DNA of 41,392 bases from Anaerococcus sp. Marseille-Q5996 (GCF_946893725.1 NZ_CAMPPE010000007.1:1-41392), one strand, 5' to 3'; positions 30,085-37,838 are shown, numbered from the stretch's first letter. Numbers and translations are program-made. The notes: generated by a model from the sequence alone, not told the origin.

Positions 30085-30498
30085 CTAAAAAGGAATACTT
30101 CCATTGTCAGTCTCATCAACAAAATCATCAGCCCAGTCATCATCAGCCTTAGCTTGATTAGCACTATCCAAAAACTCAATCCTATCAGCCACAACATCAG
30201 TAGTATAAACAGTTTTGCCCGTTTCCTTATCCTGATAAGACCCAGTTTGGATACGCCCCACAAGGCCAATCCTAGACCCCTTTTTGCAATACTTAGCCAA
30301 AAGTTCAGCAGTCACACCCCAAGCTTGGCAAGAAATAAAGTCAGCAGTAGGACTCCCATTTTGCTCAGCCTCGTCACGCTTAGCCTTAGAAAGACCCCTG
30401 TCAACCGCCAAATTAAAACCAACAACAGCAGTACCACTTTTGGTCTGCCTTAAATTCAAATCCCTAGTCAATCGACCAATCAAACTAACACAATTCAC
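30085..30498 (-). CDS. ssb: Single-stranded DNA-binding protein
   Basis: 137 residues. The OB-fold signature is clear (MNCVSLIGRLTRDLNLRQTK, FNLAVDRGLSKAKRDEAEQN, DFISCQAWGVTAELLAKYCK, GSRIGLVGRIQTGSYQDKET). It ends with an acidic tip and GSIPF, the variant of the DDDIPF tip that binds host and phage replication partners. The start overlaps the previous gene by 4 bases. Confidence 0.92.
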   Translation of the reverse strand: MNCVSLIGRLTRDLNLRQTKSGTAVVGFNLAVDRGLSKAKRDEAEQNGSPTADFISCQAWGVTAELLAKYCKKGSRIGLVGRIQTGSYQDKETGKTVYTTDVVADRIEFLDSANQAKADDDWADDFVDETDNGSIPF

Positions 30499-30953
30499 TC
30501 AGCATACGCCCCTTTCCTGTTTATAATCCTCCCAACAGTCATGTAATGTATATCCATGTCTCTAGCAATATCCCTTTGACTCATCCCACTAGCGTGTAAC
30601 AACCTAATCTTGTCAATCTGGGCATCATTAACAGCCCTAGTTTGCGGCATTTTTCTAGGTGCCCTACCAATAGCAGCCTCCATCTTAGCAATACTGACCT
30701 CAATAAATTCAGGATCAGCCTCAGCCAAAGCCCTATAACGAATCACACCCCTAACAAAATCACCATCACGGTCAAGCCTATAAGTCACATACCTGCGACC
30801 GCCACTAACAAATCTAATCAAGTTAAAATTAGAAACACCCTCAAAACAAGGCTTCAAGCAACCCTCAAAACGCAAAGAGTTGCCCACAAACACCTCACTA
30901 TAATCAGTGAAAACTTGATTAAAAGATAAACTCAAAGTCAATTTCCTAGTCAT
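30495..30953 (-). CDS. Hypothetical protein with C-terminal resolvase-type HTH
   Basis: 152 residues from the ATG at 30953 (GGAG seven bases upstream; longer readings go into the initiator gene). The N-terminal 110 residues are unassigned (MTRKLTLSLSFNQVFTDYSE...). The last 40 (AQIDKIRLLHASGMSQRDIA ... MTVGRIINRKGAY) are a recombinase-type helix-turn-helix. Similar proteins sit between replication initiator and ssb in Firmicutes phages. A DNA-binding regulator is likely. Confidence 0.65.
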   Translation of the reverse strand: MTRKLTLSLSFNQVFTDYSEVFVGNSLRFEGCLKPCFEGVSNFNLIRFVSGGRRYVTYRLDRDGDFVRGVIRYRALAEADPEFIEVSIAKMEAAIGRAPRKMPQTRAVNDAQIDKIRLLHASGMSQRDIARDMDIHYMTVGRIINRKGAYAE

Positions 30954-31812
30954 TACCAAACTCCAACATCCTCTTAAACCTCTCCTCACGGGCTTTCTGT
31001 GCATAGTCATTGCTATTACTAGCATCGCTCTTAGCAACTTCATTCAAATAACCCTCAAACTTACTAGAAAACAAAGTCTCAGGCCTTAAATACTTGTTCA
31101 TCTGGTCATTGTTAGCCCAATCAACAACCTTGTTATCAATAACTCGCTTGAAATCACTTAATTTAAAACCCTCATTGTACCTAGACTTAATTAAACTCTG
31201 TGTCTTTTTACTAGTAGGCTTATAGTTTTTACCAGTTTTGTTATTTAGATAAGACACAATCTCTTTGTAAGGGATTTTGTCAGCCACACGGTCGTGCTCT
31301 GCTCGACTATATATATCTCTATTCTCTATATCTTTATCTATATCTATCTCTGTGTAACAGGAGCGAACATTGTTACGCTCCTCCGTTACATTGTTACGTT
31401 CATTCAGAACATTGTTACCATTTGTACTACTTTCAATCGCTTTATTATCCCTTGCTCTTTTCCTACGCATTCGCCTAGCAGCCTGAGTTTCAGACCCAAT
31501 CAGATGTGGTACATCATTTAAAAATAAATCCTGCTCCTTAATCTCAATCAGATCATTAGCAGTGCAAAAAGCCACAGTCATTTTTATATCGTCAATCTCT
31601 TCATCAATCTCAAGTGCAAGTTGGTGAAAAATATCCTCATCGGTGCCCTCAAACTCAATCACACCATCGTTATTTATGCTTAGAAGCTGGAGCTTCAGGT
31701 AGATGATAGTATATGTATCACCCCCAGCCACCTTGCGAAGTTTCTTCATCTTCCTAGACTGGAAAAAGTCATCTTTAAGTTTCAGCCAATAATATCTCTT
31801 TTCATCTCCCAC
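30946..31812 (-). CDS. Phage replication initiator (replisome organizer type)
   Basis: 288 residues. The N-terminal 100 residues (RYYWLKLKDDFFQSRKMKKL, GGDTYTIIYLKLQLLSINND, ALEIDEEIDDIKMTVAFCTA) are a Rep_Org_N winged-helix domain. The C-terminal part (KEIVSYLNNKTGKNYKPTSK ... FSSKFEGYLNEVAK) is the conserved phage DnaD-like C-terminal domain. An AT-rich, repeat-bearing linker between them (about 130-170) is the likely origin. It should bind these repeats and load host DnaC/DnaB. Confidence 0.85.
   Translation of the reverse strand: MGDEKRYYWLKLKDDFFQSRKMKKLRKVAGGDTYTIIYLKLQLLSINNDGVIEFEGTDEDIFHQLALEIDEEIDDIKMTVAFCTANDLIEIKEQDLFLNDVPHLIGSETQAARRMRRKRARDNKAIESSTNGNNVLNERNNVTEERNNVRSCYTEIDIDKDIENRDIYSRAEHDRVADKIPYKEIVSYLNNKTGKNYKPTSKKTQSLIKSRYNEGFKLSDFKRVIDNKVVDWANNDQMNKYLRPETLFSSKFEGYLNEVAKSDASNSNDYAQKAREERFKRMLEFGND
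31306..31419. other. Putative replication origin inside the initiator gene
   Basis: Three copies of ACATTGTTAC(G) start at 31367, 31388 and 31409, exactly 21 bp (two helical turns) apart. Beside them 31306-31352 is a nearly pure A/T/C stretch of TATCT-like repeats, suitable as an unwinding element. In the protein the repeats give GNNV...RNNV...RNNV, so selection on DNA rather than protein is plausible. Origins inside the initiator gene are common in phages of Firmicutes. Confidence 0.7.
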
Positions 31813-31824
31813 TAACTCACCTCA

Positions 31825-32625
31825 CTAACAACTCTCAAACATTGTAATCTGAATTTCTGGCTCCTCTTTAAGCATTTCATCCTTAGCTAATTGATAAAAC
31901 TTTTTTTCTACTTCAAAACCATAAGCTGGCCTCCCCAACTCTCTAGCAGCTCTTAAAGTAGAGCCACTACCAGCCACGGGATCAATAACTACATCACCTG
32001 GGTCTGTAAAAATAGTTATCAACTCTTTTAGTAGCCTTACAGGCTTTTGTGTAGGATGCACCTTAGGATAATCCGATTTATTATCCCTTTGCCACTCAAA
32101 CCAGTTAAAAATCATCTTGCCCTTAGTAGTGTCTGTCTTACCATTCCTAAACTTAGGCAACTTATCACGATATAAAACAACCGCATGTTCAGTCGCTCCA
32201 ACTATCCTCATGTTTGCTTTAAGTACTTGGGAGCTATAGTTTTTAATAAAAAATAATGGATAAGAGTTTTTAAAGCCATATTTTTTGCCATACTCTATAA
32301 TCAAAGGCATCTGTTCAAAACTACAAAAGACTATCATTGCTGGAGCTTGATTTCTTTCTTTAGGCTCTTTTTTAAGTAACTTGCTACAAAAGTGCATATA
32401 CTCAGCAAGGTTAAAGTTAAGATCAGTCTTAAAAAATGCACTCTTAGCTTTTTTAGACTCCCCTTGCTTGTTGTCCCCATTGACATACCATTCAGTGGAG
32501 CTAGCATAAGCATTAGCTCCAAGATTATAAGGTATATCAGCAATAACTAACTGGGCTTTTGGTATCCCATATCTTTTAAAGTTTTGAAAGTTATCATTGT
32601 ACAGTTCACATTTAACATCACTCAC
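31825..32625 (-). CDS. DNA N4/N6 methyltransferase (beta-type order)
   Basis: 266 residues. The catalytic motif near the N-terminus is VIADIPYNLGANAY, an unusual DIPY in place of DPPY. The SAM-binding motif VIDPVAGSGSTLRAARELGR lies near the C-terminus, preceded by HPTQKPVRLLKELI, the order of the beta class. It overlaps recT by one base. No restriction partner is seen, so it likely protects phage DNA from host restriction or serves regulation. This is the second lone methylase in the genome. Confidence 0.85.
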   Translation of the reverse strand: MSDVKCELYNDNFQNFKRYGIPKAQLVIADIPYNLGANAYASSTEWYVNGDNKQGESKKAKSAFFKTDLNFNLAEYMHFCSKLLKKEPKERNQAPAMIVFCSFEQMPLIIEYGKKYGFKNSYPLFFIKNYSSQVLKANMRIVGATEHAVVLYRDKLPKFRNGKTDTTKGKMIFNWFEWQRDNKSDYPKVHPTQKPVRLLKELITIFTDPGDVVIDPVAGSGSTLRAARELGRPAYGFEVEKKFYQLAKDEMLKEEPEIQITMFESC

Positions 32626-33569
32626 TATTTCTCATCCTTCACCGGCTCAAAATCATCCCCAAAGAAATCATCCTCAATAATTTCCCCAGTCTCTTTATCA
32701 ACCTTAGCCCCCTTGTCATCCTGAGCGGAGCTGTGCGAAGTCGAAGGATCTCCTGAAGAATTGTCACCCTCATCAACAACCTCATAGTCAATATCGAATT
32801 CCACCGACCCGTCGTTACCCTGCTTGTAATCAGTTATATTAGCATTATCAACACTAGTAGCTTGAACAAGCTTGTCAGCTTCAGTAGCCTTAGGTGCATA
32901 CTTTAAAACTTGTATTAAAGCTGATTTTTTAGCCATAGCATCAAAGTTGTCTACCCAAGGGCCACTATTATATTTGCTAAAAGGTACAGAGTATTCAAGC
33001 CCATAAGCTCTTGCATCCTCTTTACTCATATAAAAGACATCTTGGCCACCATCCTTAGTTTGATAAATTGCATAGTAACCTATAACATCTCCACTATCAC
33101 CAGTTAAGCAAGGCTTGTGACTAATCTCCCCAGTACCATAATTAATCTCAAATTCTTCATTCTCCTTGACCTCCCTAGCAGTAATCCTTTTAAATTGGCC
33201 AGTGTTATAAGCAAGTTTTAAAAGCCCTTGATATCCGACTTGAAAGTTTATTTCTACCGTTCCATCTTTTCTTTTATACGGAATTAGATAAGCCTCGCCC
33301 ATAGGAGTATTAAATTCAAGCCCTAATTGAGCAGAATTCATCATAGCAGCAAATACACTTGATTGACTACCTTCAGCGATTAGAGGGTTAGAGTTAATAG
33401 CAGTAATAGCCATCCTAACAAACCTGTCAGTAGTCATATACTTAGGAAGTGCTTTCTTAAATTGTTCCTTCATAACCGCAGAATCCAGGATACTAATCAT
33501 CTTGCCAGTGCTGTTATTTTGTGGTTTTTTATTGTTTACTTTACTTAGTGCTTGTTTTGCGTTAGTCAT
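32625..33569 (-). CDS. recT: RecT single-strand annealing protein
   Basis: 314 residues. RecT signatures: KYMTTDRFVRMAITAINSNP, FAAMMNSAQLGLEFNTPMGE, AYLIPYKRKDGTVEINFQVG and YQGLLKLAYNTGQ. It anneals strands exposed by the YqaJ-type exonuclease encoded upstream. The C-terminus (from about 255) is an acidic disordered tail that contains an in-frame insert (residues 273-285) from a palindromic repeat element. The end DDFFGDDFEPVKDEK is acidic like SSB tips. Confidence 0.92.
   Translation of the reverse strand: MTNAKQALSKVNNKKPQNNSTGKMISILDSAVMKEQFKKALPKYMTTDRFVRMAITAINSNPLIAEGSQSSVFAAMMNSAQLGLEFNTPMGEAYLIPYKRKDGTVEINFQVGYQGLLKLAYNTGQFKRITAREVKENEEFEINYGTGEISHKPCLTGDSGDVIGYYAIYQTKDGGQDVFYMSKEDARAYGLEYSVPFSKYNSGPWVDNFDAMAKKSALIQVLKYAPKATEADKLVQATSVDNANITDYKQGNDGSVEFDIDYEVVDEGDNSSGDPSTSHSSAQDDKGAKVDKETGEIIEDDFFGDDFEPVKDEK
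32716..32751. repeat. Palindromic repeat element inserted in frame in recT
   Basis: TCATCCTGAGCGGAGCTGTG, then CGAAGTCGAAGGATCT: outer parts ATCCT/AGGAT are inverted and the interior is GC-rich in an AT-rich gene. From memory this matches a small repeat seen dispersed in many gut and oral bacterial genomes. It is translated as PSTSHSSAQDD in the disordered tail of RecT, where it does not disrupt the reading frame. Confidence 0.6.
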
Positions 33570-33852
33570 TTTGTAACTCCTTTATAAAATCACCATTTGT
33601 TTCTTTGATTAATTTAATTAGCTCTTTTTCACTTCTTTCATATTTTGTGATTAAAACCGTGCCAAAAGTCCCGATTACAAACATCAATCCAAACATTCCA
33701 GAAGATTTATCCTCTAGAGAATCACAAGCTGCATCCTTAAATTTCGATAGTAATTCTTCTTCGTCCATTTCAAACGTTTGATCTATACTCATCTTCATGC
33801 CTAAATTTAAAATCTTTTCCATTGATTGTAATAACTCTTGCTTTAAATTCAT
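33562..33852 (-). CDS. Hypothetical protein between exonuclease and recT
   Basis: 96 residues, helical, with a hydrophobic middle (MFGLMFVIGTFGTVLITKYE, residues about 53-72) that may be buried or membrane-associated. Its start overlaps the exonuclease gene by 4 bases and its end overlaps recT by 8, so it is coupled to the recombination genes. Not recognised. Confidence 0.6.
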   Translation of the reverse strand: MNLKQELLQSMEKILNLGMKMSIDQTFEMDEEELLSKFKDAACDSLEDKSSGMFGLMFVIGTFGTVLITKYERSEKELIKLIKETNGDFIKELQND

Positions 33853-34787
33853 TTTTTAATCTCCTTAATCAAAAATCTTCTGCTTTCAGTCTCTTTGCCA
33901 TACTTTTCATAAATCTCAGGTGCTTCTTCTTTAATCCTCTTAGTATCAAGCCTTACGCTAGTACTAGGCTTATAAGACACCGTAAAATGCTTACTCTCAC
34001 CAAAATTGTTATCACCCATAGCCAACTTAATCTCTTGCTCAAACTGTTTGTTGTATGCCTCTAGGGTCTTAATCTGCTCTTTATTGTAAAGATATAGGTC
34101 ATAGGCATGCTTATCAGTATCAAGGTCGATACTCTCCTCTAACCCACCTTTAAAACGCTTTTTAAGAGCCTCATCATAAGCACTAGATCCGTCAGGTTCA
34201 GGCATAACACCTTTTTCCACATATTCAGTCCAAAACTCTATTTCCTTAGCCCTCAGCATCTCAATAGTCTCATCATCCCAATCAATCTCACGAATAATAA
34301 AATCAGTACCAAATATCAAGCAAGCAATATAACACCTCCTAGCCCCAGTCACAGACATATAATGCAAACACTGAAGTTCATACTCAATAGGGATTTGCCC
34401 ATCCGCCCACTTATCACGGTTATAAGGGCCAGTAGTCTTACACTCGAGGATTGCATCCTCACCAACCACTCGGCGGTCAATATCAGCAATCAAAAACGGA
34501 TACTCATCATCGCTCATCATGTAGTTATCACGCCTAACCTTTTTGCCAGTAGCCTCACAAAAACGCCTCGCCACATAGTCCTCAAAGTCACGCCCTTGCC
34601 TTAAATGTTCACTCTCAGACTCCTGTTTCTCAACAGGCGTAGTCTTATCCAAATACAACTGGGCAGGACTCTTCCACTTAGAAAGCCCACAAGCAGCCGC
34701 AGCATCAGACCCACCAATGCCAAGTTGCCTATACTCCAGCCACTCCTCACGGGACAAATCCTTAACATTAACAATAGTATTAGTCAT
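33849..34787 (-). CDS. YqaJ-like recombination exonuclease
   Basis: 312 residues. YqaJ-type PD-(D/E)xK features: EWLEYRQLGIGGSDAAAACG, LRQGRDFEDYVARRF (active-site Glu), PFLIADIDRRVVGEDAILEC and KTT (Asp, and Glu-x-Lys), ELQCLHYMSVTGARRCYIAC. It resects double-stranded ends 5' to 3', feeding RecT. The C-terminal third is helical. The order exonuclease, small gene, RecT, methylase is transcribed on the minus strand. Confidence 0.9.
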   Translation of the reverse strand: MTNTIVNVKDLSREEWLEYRQLGIGGSDAAAACGLSKWKSPAQLYLDKTTPVEKQESESEHLRQGRDFEDYVARRFCEATGKKVRRDNYMMSDDEYPFLIADIDRRVVGEDAILECKTTGPYNRDKWADGQIPIEYELQCLHYMSVTGARRCYIACLIFGTDFIIREIDWDDETIEMLRAKEIEFWTEYVEKGVMPEPDGSSAYDEALKKRFKGGLEESIDLDTDKHAYDLYLYNKEQIKTLEAYNKQFEQEIKLAMGDNNFGESKHFTVSYKPSTSVRLDTKRIKEEAPEIYEKYGKETESRRFLIKEIKK

Positions 34788-35026
34788 ATCAAGCTCCCAT
34801 AATATTCCTGCTCCATACGCCTAAACTCCAGCTCCATTTCACGAGCCACCCTTTCCTCAAAAACATCATCACGAGGGTCATAATCACGCTTATAATCATC
34901 AATTTCAAACCAATCAGGATGACATTTCATCATGTTTTCAATATCAAGATAAGAAACATCCTCATCAAATTCCTTAAAAAATTCATCAGGATCAACATCA
35001 AGCGTTAAATTTACATTAAATATCAT
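34784..35026 (-). CDS. Small acidic early protein
   Basis: 80 residues, acidic N-terminus (VDPDEFFKEFDEDVSYLDIE) and a helical charged C-terminus (EERVAREMELEFRRMEQEYY). Overlaps the exonuclease gene by 4 bases. No family recognised. Confidence 0.6.
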   Translation of the reverse strand: MIFNVNLTLDVDPDEFFKEFDEDVSYLDIENMMKCHPDWFEIDDYKRDYDPRDDVFEERVAREMELEFRRMEQEYYGSLI

Positions 35027-35192
35027 AATATCTCCTTAACTTTGCCATTCTCTCAATCTCAAGGTCAATCAAAAGCAACTCATCCTTGCCCTTTTCTCCT
35101 TTTTCGTCATACCAAACACGCAAACTATATAAGTGCTTATCATCAACAGTCTTCAAACTCTCTCTCAAAGTCTCACTTTTATAAATATTCAT
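35016..35192 (-). CDS. Small early protein
   Basis: 58 residues from the ATG at 35192 (AAAGGA eight bases upstream; seven further codons at 35213 are possible). Sequence MNIYKSETLRESLKTVDDKH...LIDLEIERMAKLRRYY is helical and charged. Overlaps the next gene by 11 bases. Unknown function. Confidence 0.55.
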   Translation of the reverse strand: MNIYKSETLRESLKTVDDKHLYSLRVWYDEKGEKGKDELLLIDLEIERMAKLRRYYDI

Positions 35193-35211
35193 TTTCAATT
35201 CCTTTCCAAAC

Positions 35212-35229
35212 ATGGTATAATAACCATGT
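35212..35229. promoter_or_regulatory. Palindrome CATGGT-tattat-ACCATG
   Basis: A perfect inverted repeat with 6-bp arms around an AT-rich centre, between the gene at 35016 and the hairpin at 35248-35274. It could be an operator or an mRNA hairpin near the start of the downstream early genes. On the plus strand it contains TATAAT. Confidence 0.35.
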
Positions 35230-35247
35230 AAAAGATATTTTTATTTA

Positions 35248-35281
35248 GCCAACTAGACCCTTACGCTAGTTGGCCATTTTT
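35248..35281 (+). terminator. Strong hairpin, terminator on the plus strand
   Basis: GCCAACTAG (35248-35256) and CTAGTTGGC (35266-35274) form a perfect 9-bp stem followed by a T run on the plus strand. The stop codon of the minus-strand gene 35261-35479 lies in the loop. On the minus strand the hairpin lacks a T run, so the early operon probably reads through it while antisense transcripts stop here. Confidence 0.65.
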
Positions 35282-35479
35282 TTGTTCAAAATCAAGATCT
35301 TCACAAAACCTTAAATACTTCTCAAACTCCATTTTTCTGTTAAACTCAGACCTCATAGCCTCACGCTTAACCCTATTAGCCCTCCTCTCACGAGCAGTAG
35401 TCCTTCTCTTAACCCTATCCCTATCACTTCTTTGAATTTCATACTTATTTTTAATAATTGAATTAATACTAATAGTCAT
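35261..35479 (-). CDS. Small basic early protein
   Basis: 72 residues with a strongly basic central helix (DRDRVKRRTTARERRANRVK), suggesting nucleic-acid binding. The end is acidic (FCEDLDFEQKNGQLA). It lies just after the excisionase-like gene. Not recognised as a named family. Confidence 0.6.
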   Translation of the reverse strand: MTISINSIIKNKYEIQRSDRDRVKRRTTARERRANRVKREAMRSEFNRKMEFEKYLRFCEDLDFEQKNGQLA

Positions 35480-35493
35480 TTTCTAATCTCCTT

Positions 35494-35697
35494 TTACTTA
35501 AATAATTCTTTCTCTCCACTTGCACACTTATAAAGTGCTTTCTTATCAATGTAATACTTATGATTGCCCCCAGTTCCTTTTATAGCAGTCCCAAAAGTCA
35601 ACACCCCAGCCCTCAGACAATCACGTATTATTTTTTCATCCCAGTTCAAAAGCTCACTAGCTTCTGCAACTGTAGTTAAATGGTCACTTGCTTTCAC
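35494..35697 (-). CDS. Small HTH protein, excisionase-like
   Basis: 67 residues: LTTVAEASELLNWDEKIIRD then a short wing (GGNHKYYIDKKALYKC) fits the MerR/HTH_17 excisionase-like winged-helix fold. It follows the antirepressor in the early operon, so it would be made on induction, when excision is needed. It could instead be an early regulator. Confidence 0.6.
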   Translation of the reverse strand: MKASDHLTTVAEASELLNWDEKIIRDCLRAGVLTFGTAIKGTGGNHKYYIDKKALYKCASGEKELFK

Positions 35698-35705
35698 ATA
35701 ATCAC

Positions 35706-36488
35706 CTATCCTAAAAACTTATTAATAAAGTAAATCTGACCCTTGCCAGTAACTTTTGTAGTAGTAGTCATAACATTAGCACCCTTGCTATCAATGTAAG
35801 ACCCCTTCTTCATCTCAAAAAGCCCCTGCTCCACATACTGTTGCATTGGTTGGTTTTTTCTTTCGCCAGACTTGCATAAATATCCGTTATTTCTCATCCA
35901 AGCAAACAGTTTGTTCTGACCAATCTTTTCATCAATTCTTCCTTGTCTAATAGCCTCTTGGCTTATCATCTTAGCAAGTTCACCCATAAGACAAGACCTA
36001 GCAGAAGCAGACACAGTATCAGCAAAAAGCACCTTAGGTTTATTTCGCTCATTCTCAGCCTCAGCAAGCATCCTCTTAGCCTTTTCCTCTTTCAGATTAG
36101 TAGCAAGCCTAATCAGATAATCAGGATCAGACAAAGTCTTTTCGATAACCTCTTCAGACATATAAGCCCCATGTTTTCTGATTGCTGGCAAGACTTCTGA
36201 TGTAACCCAGTGCTTAAATTTTTTAGCATTTTCTAATTGACTGCCAAACACTAATGCATATAGGCCAGACTCGTTTACAACTGTCATTTTTTGTCTTCCG
36301 CCAAGGGTGTCGACCAAATCTACCCCCTTATCTTCTTCGAAGACATGAGTTCTTATTGCATCTCTAGTATTTGTAAACCCTAAAGCTTTAGCAACATCTT
36401 TTCCCACAAACCAAGGCTCGCCTTTCTCGCCTTTAATTGTTCTTAATTCTCCAAATTCGCTGTTCTCAAAAATCTTTAAATCGTTCAT
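35706..36488 (-). CDS. Phage antirepressor (Bro-N plus ANT/KilAC domains)
   Basis: 260 residues. The N-terminal Bro-N domain is EPWFVGKDVAKALGFTNTRD, KGVDLVDTLGGRQKMTVVNE and SGLYALVFGSQLENAKKFKH. After a helical linker (LKEEKAKRMLAEAENERNKP) the C-terminal ANT domain follows (SCLMGELAKMISQEAIRQGR, NKLFAWMRNNGYLCKSGERK). Such proteins inactivate the prophage repressor on induction. It is the first gene of the early operon, and GGAGGG lies before the ATG. Operator-like sequence (TACCATTTTAAATG) sits upstream at about 36541-36554. Confidence 0.88.
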   Translation of the reverse strand: MNDLKIFENSEFGELRTIKGEKGEPWFVGKDVAKALGFTNTRDAIRTHVFEEDKGVDLVDTLGGRQKMTVVNESGLYALVFGSQLENAKKFKHWVTSEVLPAIRKHGAYMSEEVIEKTLSDPDYLIRLATNLKEEKAKRMLAEAENERNKPKVLFADTVSASARSCLMGELAKMISQEAIRQGRIDEKIGQNKLFAWMRNNGYLCKSGERKNQPMQQYVEQGLFEMKKGSYIDSKGANVMTTTTKVTGKGQIYFINKFLG

Positions 36489-36535
36489 TTACCCTCCAAA
36501 TAACATTTACAATAGTCTTTTTGATTTATTTTATA

Positions 36536-36745
36536 TTATTTGACATTTAAAATGGTATTTTTATCTAAAAAAATATCATCAATCCCAACACCAAAATAAT
36601 CAGCAATTTTTTTAGCTGTATTAAGATTAGTATTATTTGTAGTTTCAATCCTACTTAGAGTCTGCTGAGTAATACCTATAGCCTCAGCCATCTCTTTTTG
36701 ACTTACATTTTTATAAGCCCTGTAAATTTTAATATTATTTGTAAT
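36536..36745 (-). CDS. Small Xre-family regulator with non-standard start
   Basis: About 69 residues, a complete single-domain HTH (NNIKIYRAYKNVSQKEMAEA, TQQTLSRIETTNNTNL, KKIADYFGVGIDDIF). No ATG, GTG or TTG lies at the expected position. The natural reading begins ITNNIK at an ATT codon (36743-36745) seven bases after AGGGGG; the first in-frame standard codons lie far upstream, overlapping the divergent gene. It sits directly upstream of the antirepressor gene on the same strand, so it may control the early operon. Confidence 0.6.
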   Translation of the reverse strand: MTNNIKIYRAYKNVSQKEMAEAIGITQQTLSRIETTNNTNLNTAKKIADYFGVGIDDIFLDKNTILNVK

Positions 36746-36802
36746 AAAACCACCCCCTAAAACTTTCTCCTTGATGTATAATAAAACAAAAAGGAGTACA
36801 CC

Positions 36803-37468
36803 ATGCAACAAACAAACACTTATATCATCACCAGAGACGAAATCGAATTTGAAGTACCTGATAAATGTCCTCATTGTCATAAAGAAATGACAGCTAACAT
36901 AATAATGCAGTCAAAACCTATAATGATAAAACAAGTTAATCGCATAGGTTTACTAGCTCAATGCACAATATGTGACCAATTCTTCGCCTTAGGATATCTT
37001 TATAGATATTATTATGGCAAACACGAGACAACTTTAATACCTTACAATTACTCTCCAGAAATAAATATCGAAATTCCTGAAAATATAAATAAAACCTCTG
37101 AGAAATTTGAAGAAATCTACAAACAATCAAAGCTTGCAGAAGCCTATAATTTAAATCAAATTGCAGGAATGGGTTACCGTAAGGCTACAGAATTTTTAGT
37201 AAAAGATTATCTGATTTTCAAAAAAATAGATAAACCAGAAAATATTCTAAAAATTCGTCTTGGCAATGCAATTGATATGATTGACAATGATAAAATCAGA
37301 AATTTAGCTAGAGCGTCATCTTACATAGGCAATGATGAAACACATCCTGTTAAGCTACAACCCGATAAAGACATCTCTGATTTAAAAAAATTCTTACAAG
37401 CTCTTATTCATTATATAGCATTTGATTTGTCAGCTTCAGAAGCGGCTGATATGATTGCTGAAAACTGA
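36803..37468 (+). CDS. DUF4145-like protein with zinc finger, candidate defence gene
   Basis: 221 residues with AAAAAGGAGTACACC before the ATG. Two CxxC pairs (Cys22-Cys25 and Cys54-Cys57) form a zinc-binding N-terminal part. The C-terminal half (YRKATEFLVKDYLIFKK, LGNAIDMIDND, YIGNDETHPVKL) fits DUF4145, a HEPN-like fold found near restriction and abortive-infection genes. The invariant-looking Arg126 and NDETH181 may be its RNase/HEPN residues. It lies in the lysogeny region on the plus strand, typical of lysogenic conversion genes. Its end overlaps a convergent gene by 58 bases. Confidence 0.72.
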   Translation: MQQTNTYIITRDEIEFEVPDKCPHCHKEMTANIIMQSKPIMIKQVNRIGLLAQCTICDQFFALGYLYRYYYGKHETTLIPYNYSPEINIEIPENINKTSEKFEEIYKQSKLAEAYNLNQIAGMGYRKATEFLVKDYLIFKKIDKPENILKIRLGNAIDMIDNDKIRNLARASSYIGNDETHPVKLQPDKDISDLKKFLQALIHYIAFDLSASEAADMIAEN

Positions 37469-37614
37469 TCCAATGGATCATACTTGCCAATAAACTTGCC
37501 CTCTGGTGTCTGATATTCTTTTACAATCCTATCAGGCATCAGAGAATCATCTTTGACTCTAAAAGTCATTTCTAACACTTCTTTTACTTCTATTCCCAAA
37601 GGTTCTTTCTTCAT
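37411..37614 (-). CDS. Small protein downstream of an Xre regulator
   Basis: 67 residues with AGGAGGGAGATAT before the ATG. The last 19 codons overlap the end of the convergent DUF4145-like gene. It starts MKKEPLGIEVKEVLEMTFRV and ends SAASEADKSNAI. It forms an operon with the Xre regulator at 37626-37811. Function unknown; convergent overlap makes antisense control of the plus-strand gene possible. Confidence 0.6.
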   Translation of the reverse strand: MKKEPLGIEVKEVLEMTFRVKDDSLMPDRIVKEYQTPEGKFIGKYDPLDQFSAIISAASEADKSNAI

Positions 37615-37625
37615 ATATCTCCCTC

Positions 37626-37811
37626 CTAATCTTCATAAAGTATCCACCAATCAATATTTAAAACTTTACCAATTTTCTTTGCAACCTTAACGGGCATATC
37701 TCTTGCACCAGTTTCATAAGAACTAATAGTCCTACAATTTACCCCAACCTTTTCAGCTAATTCTTTTTGCTTCATATTTGCAGCTTTTCTAAACTTTTTT
37801 AAACTATTCAT
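37626..37811 (-). CDS. Small Xre-family regulator (Cro-like)
   Basis: 61 residues, one HTH domain (LKKFRKAANMKQKELAEKVG, NCRTISSYETGARDMPVKVA) ending DWWILYED. AAAGGAGG precedes the ATG. The palindrome ACCAC-TATAT-GTGGT (37839-37853) lies 27 bp upstream and overlaps the divergent plus-strand -10 box, so it probably binds there. Confidence 0.82.
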   Translation of the reverse strand: MNSLKKFRKAANMKQKELAEKVGVNCRTISSYETGARDMPVKVAKKIGKVLNIDWWILYED

Positions 37812-37838
37812 ACTATATATAGTCCTCCTTTTATATAA

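Noticed and set aside
31825-32625. Restriction-modification system
   Set aside because: Neither methylase has a neighbouring endonuclease or specificity gene; both look like lone phage methylases.
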